From Streptomyces sp. C10-9-1 (GTDB taxonomy: Bacteria > Actinomycetota > Actinomycetes > Streptomycetales > Streptomycetaceae), in assembly GCF_024497955.1 (NCBI RefSeq), contig NZ_JANHKP010000016.1, positions 117,671 through 181,670 on the forward strand: 64,000 bases of DNA, written 5' to 3'. Of the stretch, positions 42,156-50,558 are shown in pieces; position 1 is the stretch's first letter, and each line of letters starts with the position of its first letter. The position numbers were made by a program, and so were the translations under genes. The notes under the pieces are model-generated. The model worked only from the letters and a program-made list of their open reading frames with translations, did no database searches and was not told the origin of the DNA.

Positions 42156-43382
42156 GTGCTGTCCGACCAGTCCGCGCCCGTCGTCCGCGCCACGCTCCCG
42201 GCCGTCGGTGCCGCGATCGGCGAGATCGCCGACCGCTTCTACGAGCGGCTCTTCGCCGACCGGCCCGAGCTGCTGCGCGACCTGTTCAACCGCGGCAACC
42301 AGGCCAACGGCGAGCAGCGCCGCGCCCTCGCCGGGTCCATCGCCGCCTTCGCCACGATGCTGGTGCAGCGGCCCGACGAGCGGCCGGACGCCCTGCTCGC
42401 CCGGATCGCCGGCAAGCACGCCTCCCTCGGGGTCACCTCCGACCAGTACAAGCTCGTCCAGCGGCACCTCTTCGCGGCCATCGCCGAGGTGCTGGGCGAC
42501 GCGGTGACCCCCGAGGTGGCCGACGCCTGGGACGAGGTGTACTGGCTGATGGCGGGTGCCCTGATCGCCCGGGAGGCCCGCCTCTACCAGGAGGCAGGGG
42601 TGCCCGAGGGCGAGGTGTGGCAGCGCATGGTGGTGGAGGAGCGCCACCGGGAGACGCCCGACGTGGTCTCGTTCACCCTGCGCCACGCCGACGGCCGCCC
42701 GGCCGGGGCCTTCCGGCCCGGGCAGTACGTCAGCGTGCAGGTCCCGCTGCCCGACGGCGCACGGCAGATACGCCAGTACAGCCTCTCGGCGGCCCCCGGC
42801 GGATCCACCTGGCGGATCAGCGTCAAGAGGGTGCGCGGCGGCGCGGCGCCCGAAGGCGAGGTGTCGGCGTGGCTGCACGAGCACCTGCGGCCCGGCGGTG
42901 AGCTGACCGTCTCGCTGCCCTTCGGCGACCTGGTGCTGCCTCCCGGGGACGGTCCCGTCGCGCTGGTCTCGGCCGGTATCGGCGGCACGCCGATGCTCTC
43001 GGTGCTCGGCCACCTGGCGGAGACGGGGCGCGACCGCGAGGTCCTCGTCGCCCACGCCGACCGGAGCCCGTCCGACCACGCCCACCGCGAAGAGCTCCTG
43101 CGGCTGGCGTCGGCGCACCCCCGCGCCGCCGTCCGCCTCTGGTACGAGGAGCCCGGGCGGCAGGGGACCGAGGAGCAGGGGACCGGCGGCCGCCCGGTGG
43201 CGGTCGCGTCCGGGCCGATGAACGCCGGGGCGCTGGAGCTGCCCGAGGGGGTCACCGTGCTGCTCTGCGGCCCGCTGCCCTTCATGCGCGCGGTGCGCGG
43301 GGACCTGCTGCGCCGGGGCGTCCCGGCCCGGCGGATCCAGTACGAGGTCTTCGGTCCGGACCTGTGGCTGGGTCTGGAGTGA
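42156..43382 (+). CDS. hmp: Flavohaemoglobin nitric oxide dioxygenase
   Basis: Hmp converts NO to nitrate using O2 and NAD(P)H. The globin domain (1-140) has the distal Y29 and Q54 and the proximal haem ligand H88 (GKHASLGV). The FAD domain has RQYSLSAAPG (flavin contact), and the NAD domain has VSAGIGGTPMLSVL and CGPLPFMRAV. The 408-residue length is normal. GTG 42156 follows the ribosome binding site AGGAG with a six-base spacer. The position just after nsrR indicates NO-induced expression. Confidence 0.96.
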   Translation: MLSDQSAPVVRATLPAVGAAIGEIADRFYERLFADRPELLRDLFNRGNQANGEQRRALAGSIAAFATMLVQRPDERPDALLARIAGKHASLGVTSDQYKLVQRHLFAAIAEVLGDAVTPEVADAWDEVYWLMAGALIAREARLYQEAGVPEGEVWQRMVVEERHRETPDVVSFTLRHADGRPAGAFRPGQYVSVQVPLPDGARQIRQYSLSAAPGGSTWRISVKRVRGGAAPEGEVSAWLHEHLRPGGELTVSLPFGDLVLPPGDGPVALVSAGIGGTPMLSVLGHLAETGRDREVLVAHADRSPSDHAHREELLRLASAHPRAAVRLWYEEPGRQGTEEQGTGGRPVAVASGPMNAGALELPEGVTVLLCGPLPFMRAVRGDLLRRGVPARRIQYEVFGPDLWLGLE

Positions 43383-43587
43383 CGCCCGTCCGGTTCCGCC
43401 CGGTGCGCTCCGGCGGCTGACGCGGAGCCCCGGGCGGGACTCCGGCCCTCCCGGCACGCACCCCCGCACGGCGGCGTACCCGGCACGTTCCGCCCGGCGG
43501 ACCGGGCCGGGCCGGGGCCCGCGGAGCGCCCGCCCGGGAAACGTGGTCGGAACCGCCCCGCGGATGGCGTATGGTTGTGTTCACCGA

Positions 43588-43661
43588 CGCGGGGTGGAGC
43601 AGCTCGGTAGCTCGCTGGGCTCATAACCCAGAGGTCGCAGGTTCAAATCCTGTCCCCGCTA
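43588..43661 (+). tRNA. Initiator tRNA-fMet(CAU)
   Basis: A 74-nt plus-strand tRNA with anticodon loop CTCATAA (CAT). The three consecutive G-C pairs at the base of the anticodon stem (GGG/CCC) and the unpaired position 1-72 (C1 and U72) mark it as initiator, not elongator. T-loop TTCAAAT, discriminator A; CCA is not encoded. Confidence 0.94.
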
Positions 43662-43671
43662 CTGAAGGCCG

Positions 43672-43702
43672 AGGCCCGGTGATCATAGCGATCACCGGGC
43701 CT
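43672..43702 (+). terminator. Terminator of tRNA-fMet
   Basis: A perfect 13-bp stem (43672-43684 with 43690-43702) and a 5-nt loop, 10 bases after the tRNA. Confidence 0.85.
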
Positions 43703-43836
43703 TCGCCATGCGCCCCTCCGGTCCGGTGGTTCGCCCGGCGGGCATGCGGCAAGTCGCCGCCGCGCCGATCCGCACGCAGCATGGGAAGAGCGCGGCACCG
43801 GTCCGCGGCCGTGGACCAAGCGGCAGGAGATCAGCT

Positions 43837-45084
43837 GTGGGGCGAGAGCAGGGCGCCGGCTACCGGCCTCCGTGGTTCCTGCGCCTGCTGCCTGCCGCCA
43901 CACTGCTGGCGGGCGTCGCGCTCGACGCACTCACCCCGCCGCGGTTCACGGCCGTCTCGTTCTACGCCGCCGCACCGCTGATCGCCGCCGCCATCGCCTC
44001 CTGGGTGGTGACCCTCCTCACGGGGATCGGGGCGATCCTGGCCACCGGCGCGCTGCACTACTACGACGACAACATCACCGAGGCGACCGCCTTCACCGAG
44101 ACGAGCACCGTGGTCACGGTCTCCGCCGTGGCCCTGGTGATCAACAGGGTGGTGCGGCGCAGCGGTGAGCGGCTGGCCTCCGCCCGGGTGGTCGCCGAGG
44201 CCGCCCAGCGCGCCGTGCTGCCCACGCCCCAGGACCGGATAGCCGGGCTCCACATCGCCGCACGCTACGAGGCGGCGCAGGCGGAGGCGTTCATCGGGGG
44301 CGACCTCTTCGCCGTCCAGGACACCCCGCACGGGATCCGGCTGATCGTGGGGGACGTGCGGGGCAAGGGCATGGGCGCGGTGGAGTCGGTCGCCGTGCTC
44401 ATCGGCACGTTCCGGGAGGCGGCCGAGCAGGAGGGCACGCTGGAGCAGGTGGCCGAGCGCCTGGAGCGGGCGCTGCGGCGCGAGGGGGTGCGCCGTGCCG
44501 GTCTCGACGCGGTGGAGGGGTTCACCACGGCCGTGCTGGGCGAGATCCCGCACCCGGACGGCGGGGGCGGGGCCCACGGCCCGCCGGCGCGGAAGGGCCC
44601 GGGCGGCGGCGTGCCCGGCACCGTCAGGCTGCTCAACCGCGGGCACCCGGACCCGCTGCTGCTCCACGCGGACGGCCGGCTGGACGTGCTGCCGCCCGCG
44701 CAGGCCGCGCTGCCGCTGGGGATGGGGGATCTCGGCGGCTGGCCGGACCGCCCGGAGTCGTTCCCGTTGCCCGCCGGGTCCACGCTGCTGCTCTACACGG
44801 ACGGGCTGTCGGAGGCGCGCGACGGCCGCGGGGTGTTCTACGACCCGGTGGAGCGGCTGAGCGGGCGGATCTTCGCGGAGCCGGACGACCTGCTGGACGC
44901 GCTCGTGGCGGACGTTCGGCGCTACACGGGCGGGGGGTCGAGCGACGACATGGCCCTGCTGGCCGTCCAGCGTCCGGCGGCCGGGCAGCCGGAGCGCAGG
45001 CGTACGGTTCCGGTCGTCCGCGGTGACCGGAAGGAGTCGGTCAGGGGAGCCGGGAGGCGTGCCGACCGAGAGCACCGTGCGTAG
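43837..45084 (+). CDS. Membrane-bound PP2C/SpoIIE-type phosphatase
   Basis: The 415-residue product has three N-terminal hydrophobic segments (about residues 12-105, FLRLLPAATLLAGVAL and AVSFYAAAPLIAAAIASWVV among them). A linker helix and a PPM phosphatase domain follow, with metal-ligand motifs FIGGDLFAV, VGDVRGKGMGAVES, LLYTDGLSEAR and GGGSSDDMALLAV. Such phosphatases usually dephosphorylate anti-anti-sigma proteins and thereby release sigma factors; the partner is not encoded nearby. GTG 43837 has AGGAGA seven bases upstream; the longer frame from 43708 overlaps the tRNA terminator region. A Gly/Pro-rich insert (residues about 245-260) interrupts the domain. Confidence 0.88.
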   Translation: MGREQGAGYRPPWFLRLLPAATLLAGVALDALTPPRFTAVSFYAAAPLIAAAIASWVVTLLTGIGAILATGALHYYDDNITEATAFTETSTVVTVSAVALVINRVVRRSGERLASARVVAEAAQRAVLPTPQDRIAGLHIAARYEAAQAEAFIGGDLFAVQDTPHGIRLIVGDVRGKGMGAVESVAVLIGTFREAAEQEGTLEQVAERLERALRREGVRRAGLDAVEGFTTAVLGEIPHPDGGGGAHGPPARKGPGGGVPGTVRLLNRGHPDPLLLHADGRLDVLPPAQAALPLGMGDLGGWPDRPESFPLPAGSTLLLYTDGLSEARDGRGVFYDPVERLSGRIFAEPDDLLDALVADVRRYTGGGSSDDMALLAVQRPAAGQPERRRTVPVVRGDRKESVRGAGRRADREHRA

Positions 45085-45470
45085 TCGGAAGGTACCCCTC
45101 CGCATAACAACTGACGAACAGTCAGAAAAGCCGCTCCTCCTGAGAGGCGCTCAAGTCGCCCGAGTCCACACGCTTCTGTCCCGTTTGGTCCCGGTCAAGA
45201 TCCTCAACTATCCGCTGGAACGGCTTGGAAACCTGCCGCGGCTTCTATTAACGTTCGATAACGCAGCACGGTCGTCCCAGCCGTCGCAAGAGGCGGCACC
45301 GTGCTCACGCGCCGAATCCCGCAAGGGAACCGGGGAACCACCACTTGGGGTGAATCAGCCAACTTCGGCCGCACGCACATCGGCGGCAGGGGGCGGCTGT
45401 AGGAGACCTTCCTGCTCCGAACCCGTCAGCTAACCCGGTAGGCGAGAAGGAAGGAAAGGAGTACGCCTTC
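45085..45470 (+). other. 5' untranslated region of the M23 peptidase gene
   Basis: No gene is supported here. The region holds the inverted repeat CTGAC-GAACA-GTCAG (45111-45125), a less GC-rich promoter-like patch (45235-45270, with GATAAC) and the c-di-AMP riboswitch in its 3' half. Confidence 0.6.
45308..45446 (+). promoter_or_regulatory. c-di-AMP riboswitch (ydaO-yuaA class)
   Basis: The conserved blocks of the ydaO motif occur in order: CGCCGAATCCCGC (45310-45322), GGAACCGGGGAACCA (45326-45340), GGGGTGAATC (45348-45357), GGAGACCTTCC (45402-45412) and CCGAACCCGTCAGCTAACCC followed by GGTAGGCG (45417-45444). The terminal P1 can form from CGCC (45310-45313) and GGCG (45441-45444). It ends 26 bases before the GTG of the M23 peptidase. 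In Streptomyces this class controls cell-wall hydrolase genes, with c-di-AMP turning them off. Confidence 0.93.
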
Positions 45471-46529
45471 GTGGCGTCCAACATGCCTGCTCCCGAGGCC
45501 CCGACCGCGTCGTCCCGGTTCAGCGGCGACACCCCGGAAGCCTCCTTCGGGGAGTGGAACCCGACCGAGGAGACGGTCCGCCCCGTGCGGGGCCGGCACC
45601 GCGTGGCCAAGCAGCGCGGCGGCCTGGCCCGCAGCTCCACCGTCCTCGGCGTGGGCGTCATCGCGGCCGTGGGTGCGGGTGGCATCGCCACCGCGCAGGA
45701 CAAGCCCGCGGTCTCCATATCCCTTCCCGACGCCCTCACCGACAGCCTTCCCGAGGCTGCCTCCCTCCCCGGCGTCGGCTCCCTGATCGCGGATTCCGAC
45801 GCGGACTCCGACTCCGGGACGACCGCCAACACCGCCCCGCTGACCGCTATGGCGCCCGTGGCCGAGACCGTCGCGAGCGGCGCCGAGGACCGCTCCGCGG
45901 GAGCGGGCGAGGCCCTGCGGGCCCGGATCCTCCAGCAGGCCGAGCAGCAGCGCGCCGAGGCGGACGCGGAGGCCAAGGCCGCGGCCGAGAAGGCCGCCGC
46001 GGAGGCGGCGGCGGCCGAGGCCGCCAAGCAGCAGAGCGAGGCGGAGGCCAAGGCCGCCGAGGAGAAGCGCAAGGCCGAGGAGGCGGCACGGGCCAAGGCC
46101 GAGGCCGAGCGCCTCGCCAAGCTCGCGGCCAGCTACGCCCTCCCCACCTCCTCCTACACCCTCACCTCGACCTACGGCCAGGCCGGCTCCATGTGGTCCT
46201 CCGGCTACCACACCGGACTGGACTTCGCCGCCCCGACCGGCACCCCGGTCAAGGCCGTCCACGGCGGCACCGTCACGTCGGCCGGCTGGTCCGGCTCGTA
46301 CGGCTACCGCATCGTGCTGGAGCTGGAGGACGGTACCGAGGTCTGGTACGCGCACCTGTCCTCGATGACGGCCTCCGCCGGCCAGAAGGTCGCCACCGGC
46401 GAGACCATCGGACGGGTCGGTGCGACGGGCAACGTCACCGGCCCCCACCTCCACCTCGAGGTGCACTCCGCCGGTGGCTCCGGCCTCGACCCGCTCGCCT
46501 GGCTGCGGGGCAAGGGCCTCACCGTCTGA
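45471..46529 (+). CDS. Secreted M23 (LytM) peptidoglycan endopeptidase with coiled-coil
   Basis: The 352-residue product has an N-terminal cytosolic stretch, a signal or anchor (about residues 50-76), and an acidic linker. A long Ala/Glu/Lys heptad-rich coiled coil follows (about 150-222, such as EAKAAAEKAAAEAAAAEAAK), and a C-terminal peptidase. Zinc ligands are in GYHTGLDFAAP (H~246, D~250) and GPHLHLEV (HxH). Active M23 enzymes cut peptide bridges in peptidoglycan; coiled coils often autoregulate or localise them, as in EnvC/NlpD. GTG 45471 follows GGAAAGGAG. The preceding ydaO riboswitch places it under c-di-AMP control, like the Rpf hydrolases. Confidence 0.94.
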   Translation: MASNMPAPEAPTASSRFSGDTPEASFGEWNPTEETVRPVRGRHRVAKQRGGLARSSTVLGVGVIAAVGAGGIATAQDKPAVSISLPDALTDSLPEAASLPGVGSLIADSDADSDSGTTANTAPLTAMAPVAETVASGAEDRSAGAGEALRARILQQAEQQRAEADAEAKAAAEKAAAEAAAAEAAKQQSEAEAKAAEEKRKAEEAARAKAEAERLAKLAASYALPTSSYTLTSTYGQAGSMWSSGYHTGLDFAAPTGTPVKAVHGGTVTSAGWSGSYGYRIVLELEDGTEVWYAHLSSMTASAGQKVATGETIGRVGATGNVTGPHLHLEVHSAGGSGLDPLAWLRGKGLTV

Positions 46530-46559
46530 CGCACGGCGAGCCCGCACCCCGCGTCCGCA

Positions 46560-46582
46560 GCGCCCCGGCAACCCCGGGGCGC
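46560..46582. terminator. Terminator between the M23 peptidase and PrsW genes
   Basis: A perfect 9-bp GC stem (46560-46568 with 46574-46582) and a CAACC loop lie between the two convergent genes. Confidence 0.75.
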
Positions 46583-46670
46583 CGCTGCGTCCGGGCCCTC
46601 GCGCGCGCCACGGCCCCCGCCCGCGTTCCCGCCGGCACGCACCACCCGGGGAGTCCGCCCGGTGCCGGCC

Positions 46671-48014
46671 TCAGGTGCGGTAGGGGTTGAACCCGTCGTA
46701 GTCCCGGTGCGGCAGCACCCGGGGGGCCCGGCCCGTGGCGCGTGCCGCGTAGGCCAGGGAGGGCGCCGCGACCTCGCGGCGCAGCCACAGGTGGTGCAGC
46801 AGCTCCCGCTCCCGTTCCGCGAAGTCCGGTCCCGCCGCGCCCCGGTGGGCCCTGTTGCGCAGGAACGCCAGCGAGGTCGCGAACGCCTCGTACTCCGCCA
46901 CGGCCCGTCCGGCCGCCGGGCCGTAGGTGCGGCGTGCGAAGTCCCTCGCCATGGCTCGCGCGCGCATCGACGACAGGGCGGGCGGCTCGGTGGCCGTGAG
47001 CCAGCCCGCCGCCGCGTACGCGGGCAGGCGGGCGGCTATGGTGCGCAGCTCGCGCTGCCTGCTCCACACGGTCAGCCAGGTGAGCAGCGCGAACGCGGGC
47101 ACCATGAACGCCCCGTACACCCCGAAGAACCCCCAGGGGCCGAGCAGGGAGGCCGAGCCGTTCCACAGGGCGTGCATGCCCATGGCGGCCACCAGCCCGA
47201 GCAGCGGCAGCAGCACCCGCCGCACCCGGCGCCCGCGGGGCGCCGCGGCGGCCAGGCCGAAGCCGAGGCCGCAGAGCACCGTGAACAGCGGGTGCGCGAA
47301 CGGGGACATCACGATGCGGACGAAGAAGGTCGCCGCGGTGACCGATCCCAGGCCCGCGAAGCCGAACGCCATGTCCTCGCCGAAGGCGTTCCCGAGGTAG
47401 AGGACGTTCTCCGTGAAGGCGAAGCCCGTCGCGGTGAACCCGGCGAGCACGACCCCGTCCACCACACCGGTGAACTCCCTTCCGCGCAGCAGGAAGAGCA
47501 GCAGCAGCGCGACCCCCTTGGCGCTCTCCTCGACGACCGGCGCGACGACCGTGGCGCCCAGTGTGTCCGCCGAGGCGGGGTCGGCCGTGGCGGTGGCTAT
47601 CCAGCGGGTGGCCAGGGTGTTGGCGAGGAGGGAGATCAGTGCCGCCGCACAGGCCCCCCAGGCGAACGCGAAGACCAGGTTCCGCCAGGGAAGCGGGTCG
47701 ACCCGGTCGAGCCAGCGGAACGCGGCGAGCAGCAGCGGCACGGGGAGCGTGGCCAGCCCCAGGCCCACCAGGAAGCCCGTGGAGCCGGTCTGCTCGCGCA
47801 CCAGGACCAGGATGACCAGCCCGCAGAGTGCGAGCAGGGTGAACACGGCCGCCATCCGCACGGCCCGGCTGCGCCACAGCAGCGCGGCGCGCAGGCGGGC
47901 CGACCGGCGTGCCCGTGCCCCGGGGACGGGTGGTGCCCCGTCCGGTGCGTACGGGGGCACGGCCGGGGGCGGCGGGAAGGCGGGCGGGGAGGGCTCCGGC
48001 GGAGTCGCTGACAC
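46671..48014 (-). CDS. PrsW-family intramembrane protease
   Basis: The 447-residue membrane protein has a Pro-rich cytosolic N-terminus, about eight or nine hydrophobic segments, and PrsW signatures: TVVAPVVEESAKG (paired Glu), the FTENVLYLGNAFGED block and MGMHALWNGSA. PrsW proteins act as intramembrane metalloproteases, in Bacillus cutting anti-sigma RsiW; targets here are unknown. About 130 hydrophilic residues follow the last helix. GTG 48014 is preceded on its strand by TAGGGT eight bases upstream and no Shine-Dalgarno, so it is probably leaderless. It converges on the M23 gene. Confidence 0.88.
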   Translation of the reverse strand: MSATPPEPSPPAFPPPPAVPPYAPDGAPPVPGARARRSARLRAALLWRSRAVRMAAVFTLLALCGLVILVLVREQTGSTGFLVGLGLATLPVPLLLAAFRWLDRVDPLPWRNLVFAFAWGACAAALISLLANTLATRWIATATADPASADTLGATVVAPVVEESAKGVALLLLFLLRGREFTGVVDGVVLAGFTATGFAFTENVLYLGNAFGEDMAFGFAGLGSVTAATFFVRIVMSPFAHPLFTVLCGLGFGLAAAAPRGRRVRRVLLPLLGLVAAMGMHALWNGSASLLGPWGFFGVYGAFMVPAFALLTWLTVWSRQRELRTIAARLPAYAAAGWLTATEPPALSSMRARAMARDFARRTYGPAAGRAVAEYEAFATSLAFLRNRAHRGAAGPDFAERERELLHHLWLRREVAAPSLAYAARATGRAPRVLPHRDYDGFNPYRT

Positions 48015-48360
48015 CCGTCGACCCTAAGGCCTGCCCCGTGCTCCCCGGCGGGCGTACGACGACGGGGCACGGCACCCCGCTGTGCTGTCGTTTCGCCCGG
48101 ACACGCCCGATGCGCACGGGATTCTCCGCCTTGCTGCACCGCATCCGACGCCGCGCGCCGGGCAGTGCGGGGAGCGCGCCCGGGACCTGTCCCGCACCCC
48201 CGGCGCGGGTACGGCGGCCCTCGCCGCCCTGCGGAGCCGCCGGACGGGCGCCCGGTGCGGGGGTGGTCCTCCGGGACGGGAGGGACGTTCCGGCAAGGGC
48301 GGCGGAGCGCTGCCGAGGGCCCCCGGGGACCGGCCGCCGGCTCGGGGCAGGACGCCCGGG
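48015..48360. other. Gap between prsW and trmB
   Basis: A 346-bp gap with no supported gene. Open frames exist on both strands but have Arg/Pro-rich sequence and no ribosome binding site. The first bases hold the prsW promoter on the minus strand (TAGGGT, 48022-48027). Confidence 0.5.
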
Positions 48361-49152
48361 TCAGACGTCCCGGCGGGTGCGGCGGAAGAGCAGGTCGTGC
48401 ACGCGGTGGCCCTTGTCCAGCCCCTGCCCCTCGAAGCGGGTGAGCGGCCGGAAGGCGGGCCGGGGGGCGTAGCCGCCGCCGGGGACGGTGTTCTCGAAGT
48501 CCGGGTGGGCCTGGAGCACGTCGAGCATCTGCTCGGCGTAGGGTTCCCAGTCCGTCGCGCAGTGCAGCACGGCGCCCGGCTTCATGGGCCCCGCGGCCAG
48601 ATCGAGGAACGCGGGCTGGACGAGACGCCGCTTGTGGTGGCGCTTCTTGGGCCAGGGGTCGGGGAAGAAGACCCGCATGCCGTCGAGCGAGCGCGGCGGC
48701 AGCATCTCGCGCAGCAGGATGACGGCGTCCCCGTTGGCCACGCGCACGTTGGTGAGGCCGTGGCGCTCGGCGAGGGCGAGCAGGTTGCCCTGGCCCGGCG
48801 TGTGGACGTCCACGGCCAGGATGCCCGTGCCCGGATCGTCCGCCGCCATCTGCGCCGTCGCCTCGCCCATGCCGAAGCCGATCTCCAGCACGACCGGGAG
48901 CCCGCCGAACATCTCCTCCAGGTCGAGTACCCGGTGCCCGTCGATGTCCGTGCCCCACGTCGGCCAGAGCCGTCGCAGTGCCTCGCCCTGCCCGGTGGTC
49001 ACCCGGCTGCGGCGCGGCTGGAAGCTGCGGATGCGGCGCTCGTGGTGGGAGCCCGCGGGGTCGGCGGCGGGGCCGCCGGGGAAGCGGGGCGCGCCCACGG
49101 TGCGGGTCGCGGGCCGGGGGGCGTCGGGGGCGGTGTTTCGAGGCTCAGACAC
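48361..49152 (-). CDS. trmB: tRNA (guanine-N7-)-methyltransferase
   Basis: TrmB methylates G46 in the variable loop of many tRNAs using S-adenosylmethionine. The 263-residue product has the SAM-binding motif VLEIGFGMGEATAQMA, LAVDVHTPGQGNLL, and the catalytic/tRNA-binding block VFFPDPWPKKRHHKRRLVQP. The N-terminal 40 residues are an Ala/Pro/Arg-rich extension, common in actinobacteria. GTG 49152 is preceded on its strand by TAGAAT nine bases upstream without a Shine-Dalgarno, so it is probably near-leaderless. It is co-oriented with lhgO, with a gap of 112 bases. Confidence 0.95.
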   Translation of the reverse strand: MSEPRNTAPDAPRPATRTVGAPRFPGGPAADPAGSHHERRIRSFQPRRSRVTTGQGEALRRLWPTWGTDIDGHRVLDLEEMFGGLPVVLEIGFGMGEATAQMAADDPGTGILAVDVHTPGQGNLLALAERHGLTNVRVANGDAVILLREMLPPRSLDGMRVFFPDPWPKKRHHKRRLVQPAFLDLAAGPMKPGAVLHCATDWEPYAEQMLDVLQAHPDFENTVPGGGYAPRPAFRPLTRFEGQGLDKGHRVHDLLFRRTRRDV

Positions 49153-49264
49153 AGTGCGTCGATTCTACGAGCCGGACCGGCGCCCCCTCCGGCGCGGTGC
49201 TGGGGGCCCGGTCGGCCGCCCGGTCCGGGGAGGAGTGCGGGGCCGGGGCGCCGGTCCGGGGCGG

Positions 49265-50482
49265 TCAGTCCGGTGCGGCCTCCAGCGCGGCCAGCACGCG
49301 CCGGGCCACCTCGCGGCCGATGGGCAGTGCCGCCGTCGCGGCGGGCGAGGGCGCGTTCAGCACGTGGACCGTCCGGGGGCCCTCGCGCAGGACGAAGTCG
49401 TCGGCGAGGGTGCCGTCCCGCAGCACGGCCTGGGCACGCACCCCGGCCGCGGCAGGCCGCAGGTCGTCCTCGGTGACGGCGGGGAGCAGCCGGCCGACGG
49501 CCCGGGTGAAGGCCCGCTTCGACAGTGAACGGTGCAGCTCTCCCGCCCCGTGGCGCCAGTGGCGGCGCGCCATCCGCCAGGCGCCGGGCCAGCGCAGGGT
49601 CTCGGCGACGTCCCGCGGACGGGCCGTCCACCGGTGGTAGCCCTCGCGGGCCAGGGCGGGTACGGCGTTCGGGCCCACGTGGACGCCGCCCTCGACGCCC
49701 CGGGTCAGATGGACGCCGAGGAAGGGGAAGGCCGGGTCCGGCACGGGGTAGACCAGGCCGCGGACCAGCCCGGGGCGGAGGAGGTCGTAGTACTCGCCGC
49801 GGAAGGGCACGATCCGCAGCTCCGGGTCGTCGCCGGCGAGGCGGGCCACCCGGTCGCAGTGGAGCCCGGCGCAGTTCACCAGGGCCCGGGCGCGCACCAC
49901 CGCGCCCCCGGTGGTGCGGACCGCCACCCCCCAGGGCCTGCGGTCGACGGCGTCGACCTCCTGCCCGTAGCGCACGTCGGCGCCGGAGGCGAGCGCCAGC
50001 CGCGCGGCCATGGCGCGGAAGTCGCACACTCCGGTGGTGCCGACGTGGATCGCGGCGAGGCCGGTGACCTCGGGCTCGTACTCGGGTATCTGCGAGGCAC
50101 CCAGTTCGCGCACCGGGATGCCGTTCTCCCGGCCGCGCTGGACCAGGGAGTGGAGGCGGGGCAGCTCCGGGCGGTCGGTGGCCACGATGAGTTTGCCGGT
50201 GACCTCGTGGGGAACGCCGTGCTCCTTGCAGAACGCGACCGTCTCGGCGGCTCCGCGCACCGCGTAGCGGGCCTTGAGCGAGCCGGGCCGGTAGTAGATC
50301 CCGCTGTGGATCACTCCGCTGTTGCGTCCCGTCTGGTGCCGTGCGGGGCCCGGCTCCTTCTCCAGGACGGCCACCTCGGCGCCCGGGGCCGAGCGGGAGA
50401 GGGCGTACGCCGTCGACAGGCCGACGATCCCGCCGCCGATCACCAGGACGTCGCAGTCGAAGCCCCGTACGCGTGCCGTCAC
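49265..50482 (-). CDS. lhgO: L-2-hydroxyglutarate oxidase (LhgO-type FAD oxidoreductase)
   Basis: LhgO oxidises L-2-hydroxyglutarate, a side-product of several dehydrogenases, to 2-oxoglutarate, passing electrons to the quinone pool. The 405-residue product has the N-terminal FAD motif DVLVIGGGIVGLSTAYAL, the family segments EKEPGPARHQTGRNSGVIHSG and YPVPDPAFPFLGVHLTRGVEG, and a C-terminal NAPSPAATAALPIGREVA. GTG 50482 is preferred because GGGAGGTGG lies seven bases upstream; the earlier GTG at 50491 is too close to it. It sits 76 bases from the end of the next, co-oriented gene. Confidence 0.93.
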   Translation of the reverse strand: MTARVRGFDCDVLVIGGGIVGLSTAYALSRSAPGAEVAVLEKEPGPARHQTGRNSGVIHSGIYYRPGSLKARYAVRGAAETVAFCKEHGVPHEVTGKLIVATDRPELPRLHSLVQRGRENGIPVRELGASQIPEYEPEVTGLAAIHVGTTGVCDFRAMAARLALASGADVRYGQEVDAVDRRPWGVAVRTTGGAVVRARALVNCAGLHCDRVARLAGDDPELRIVPFRGEYYDLLRPGLVRGLVYPVPDPAFPFLGVHLTRGVEGGVHVGPNAVPALAREGYHRWTARPRDVAETLRWPGAWRMARRHWRHGAGELHRSLSKRAFTRAVGRLLPAVTEDDLRPAAAGVRAQAVLRDGTLADDFVLREGPRTVHVLNAPSPAATAALPIGREVARRVLAALEAAPD

Positions 50483-50558
50483 CTGCGCCACCTCCCACCC
50501 CGATAGTGCACTGGCCCGCCGGCAGGGGCTTCAAACCAGGCCCGGGGAGTGGGGGGTG

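Noticed and set aside
48024..48296. Open frames in the prsW-trmB gap as small genes
   Set aside because: Arg/Pro/Ala-rich translations, no ribosome binding site, and GC-driven open frames on several strands at once.
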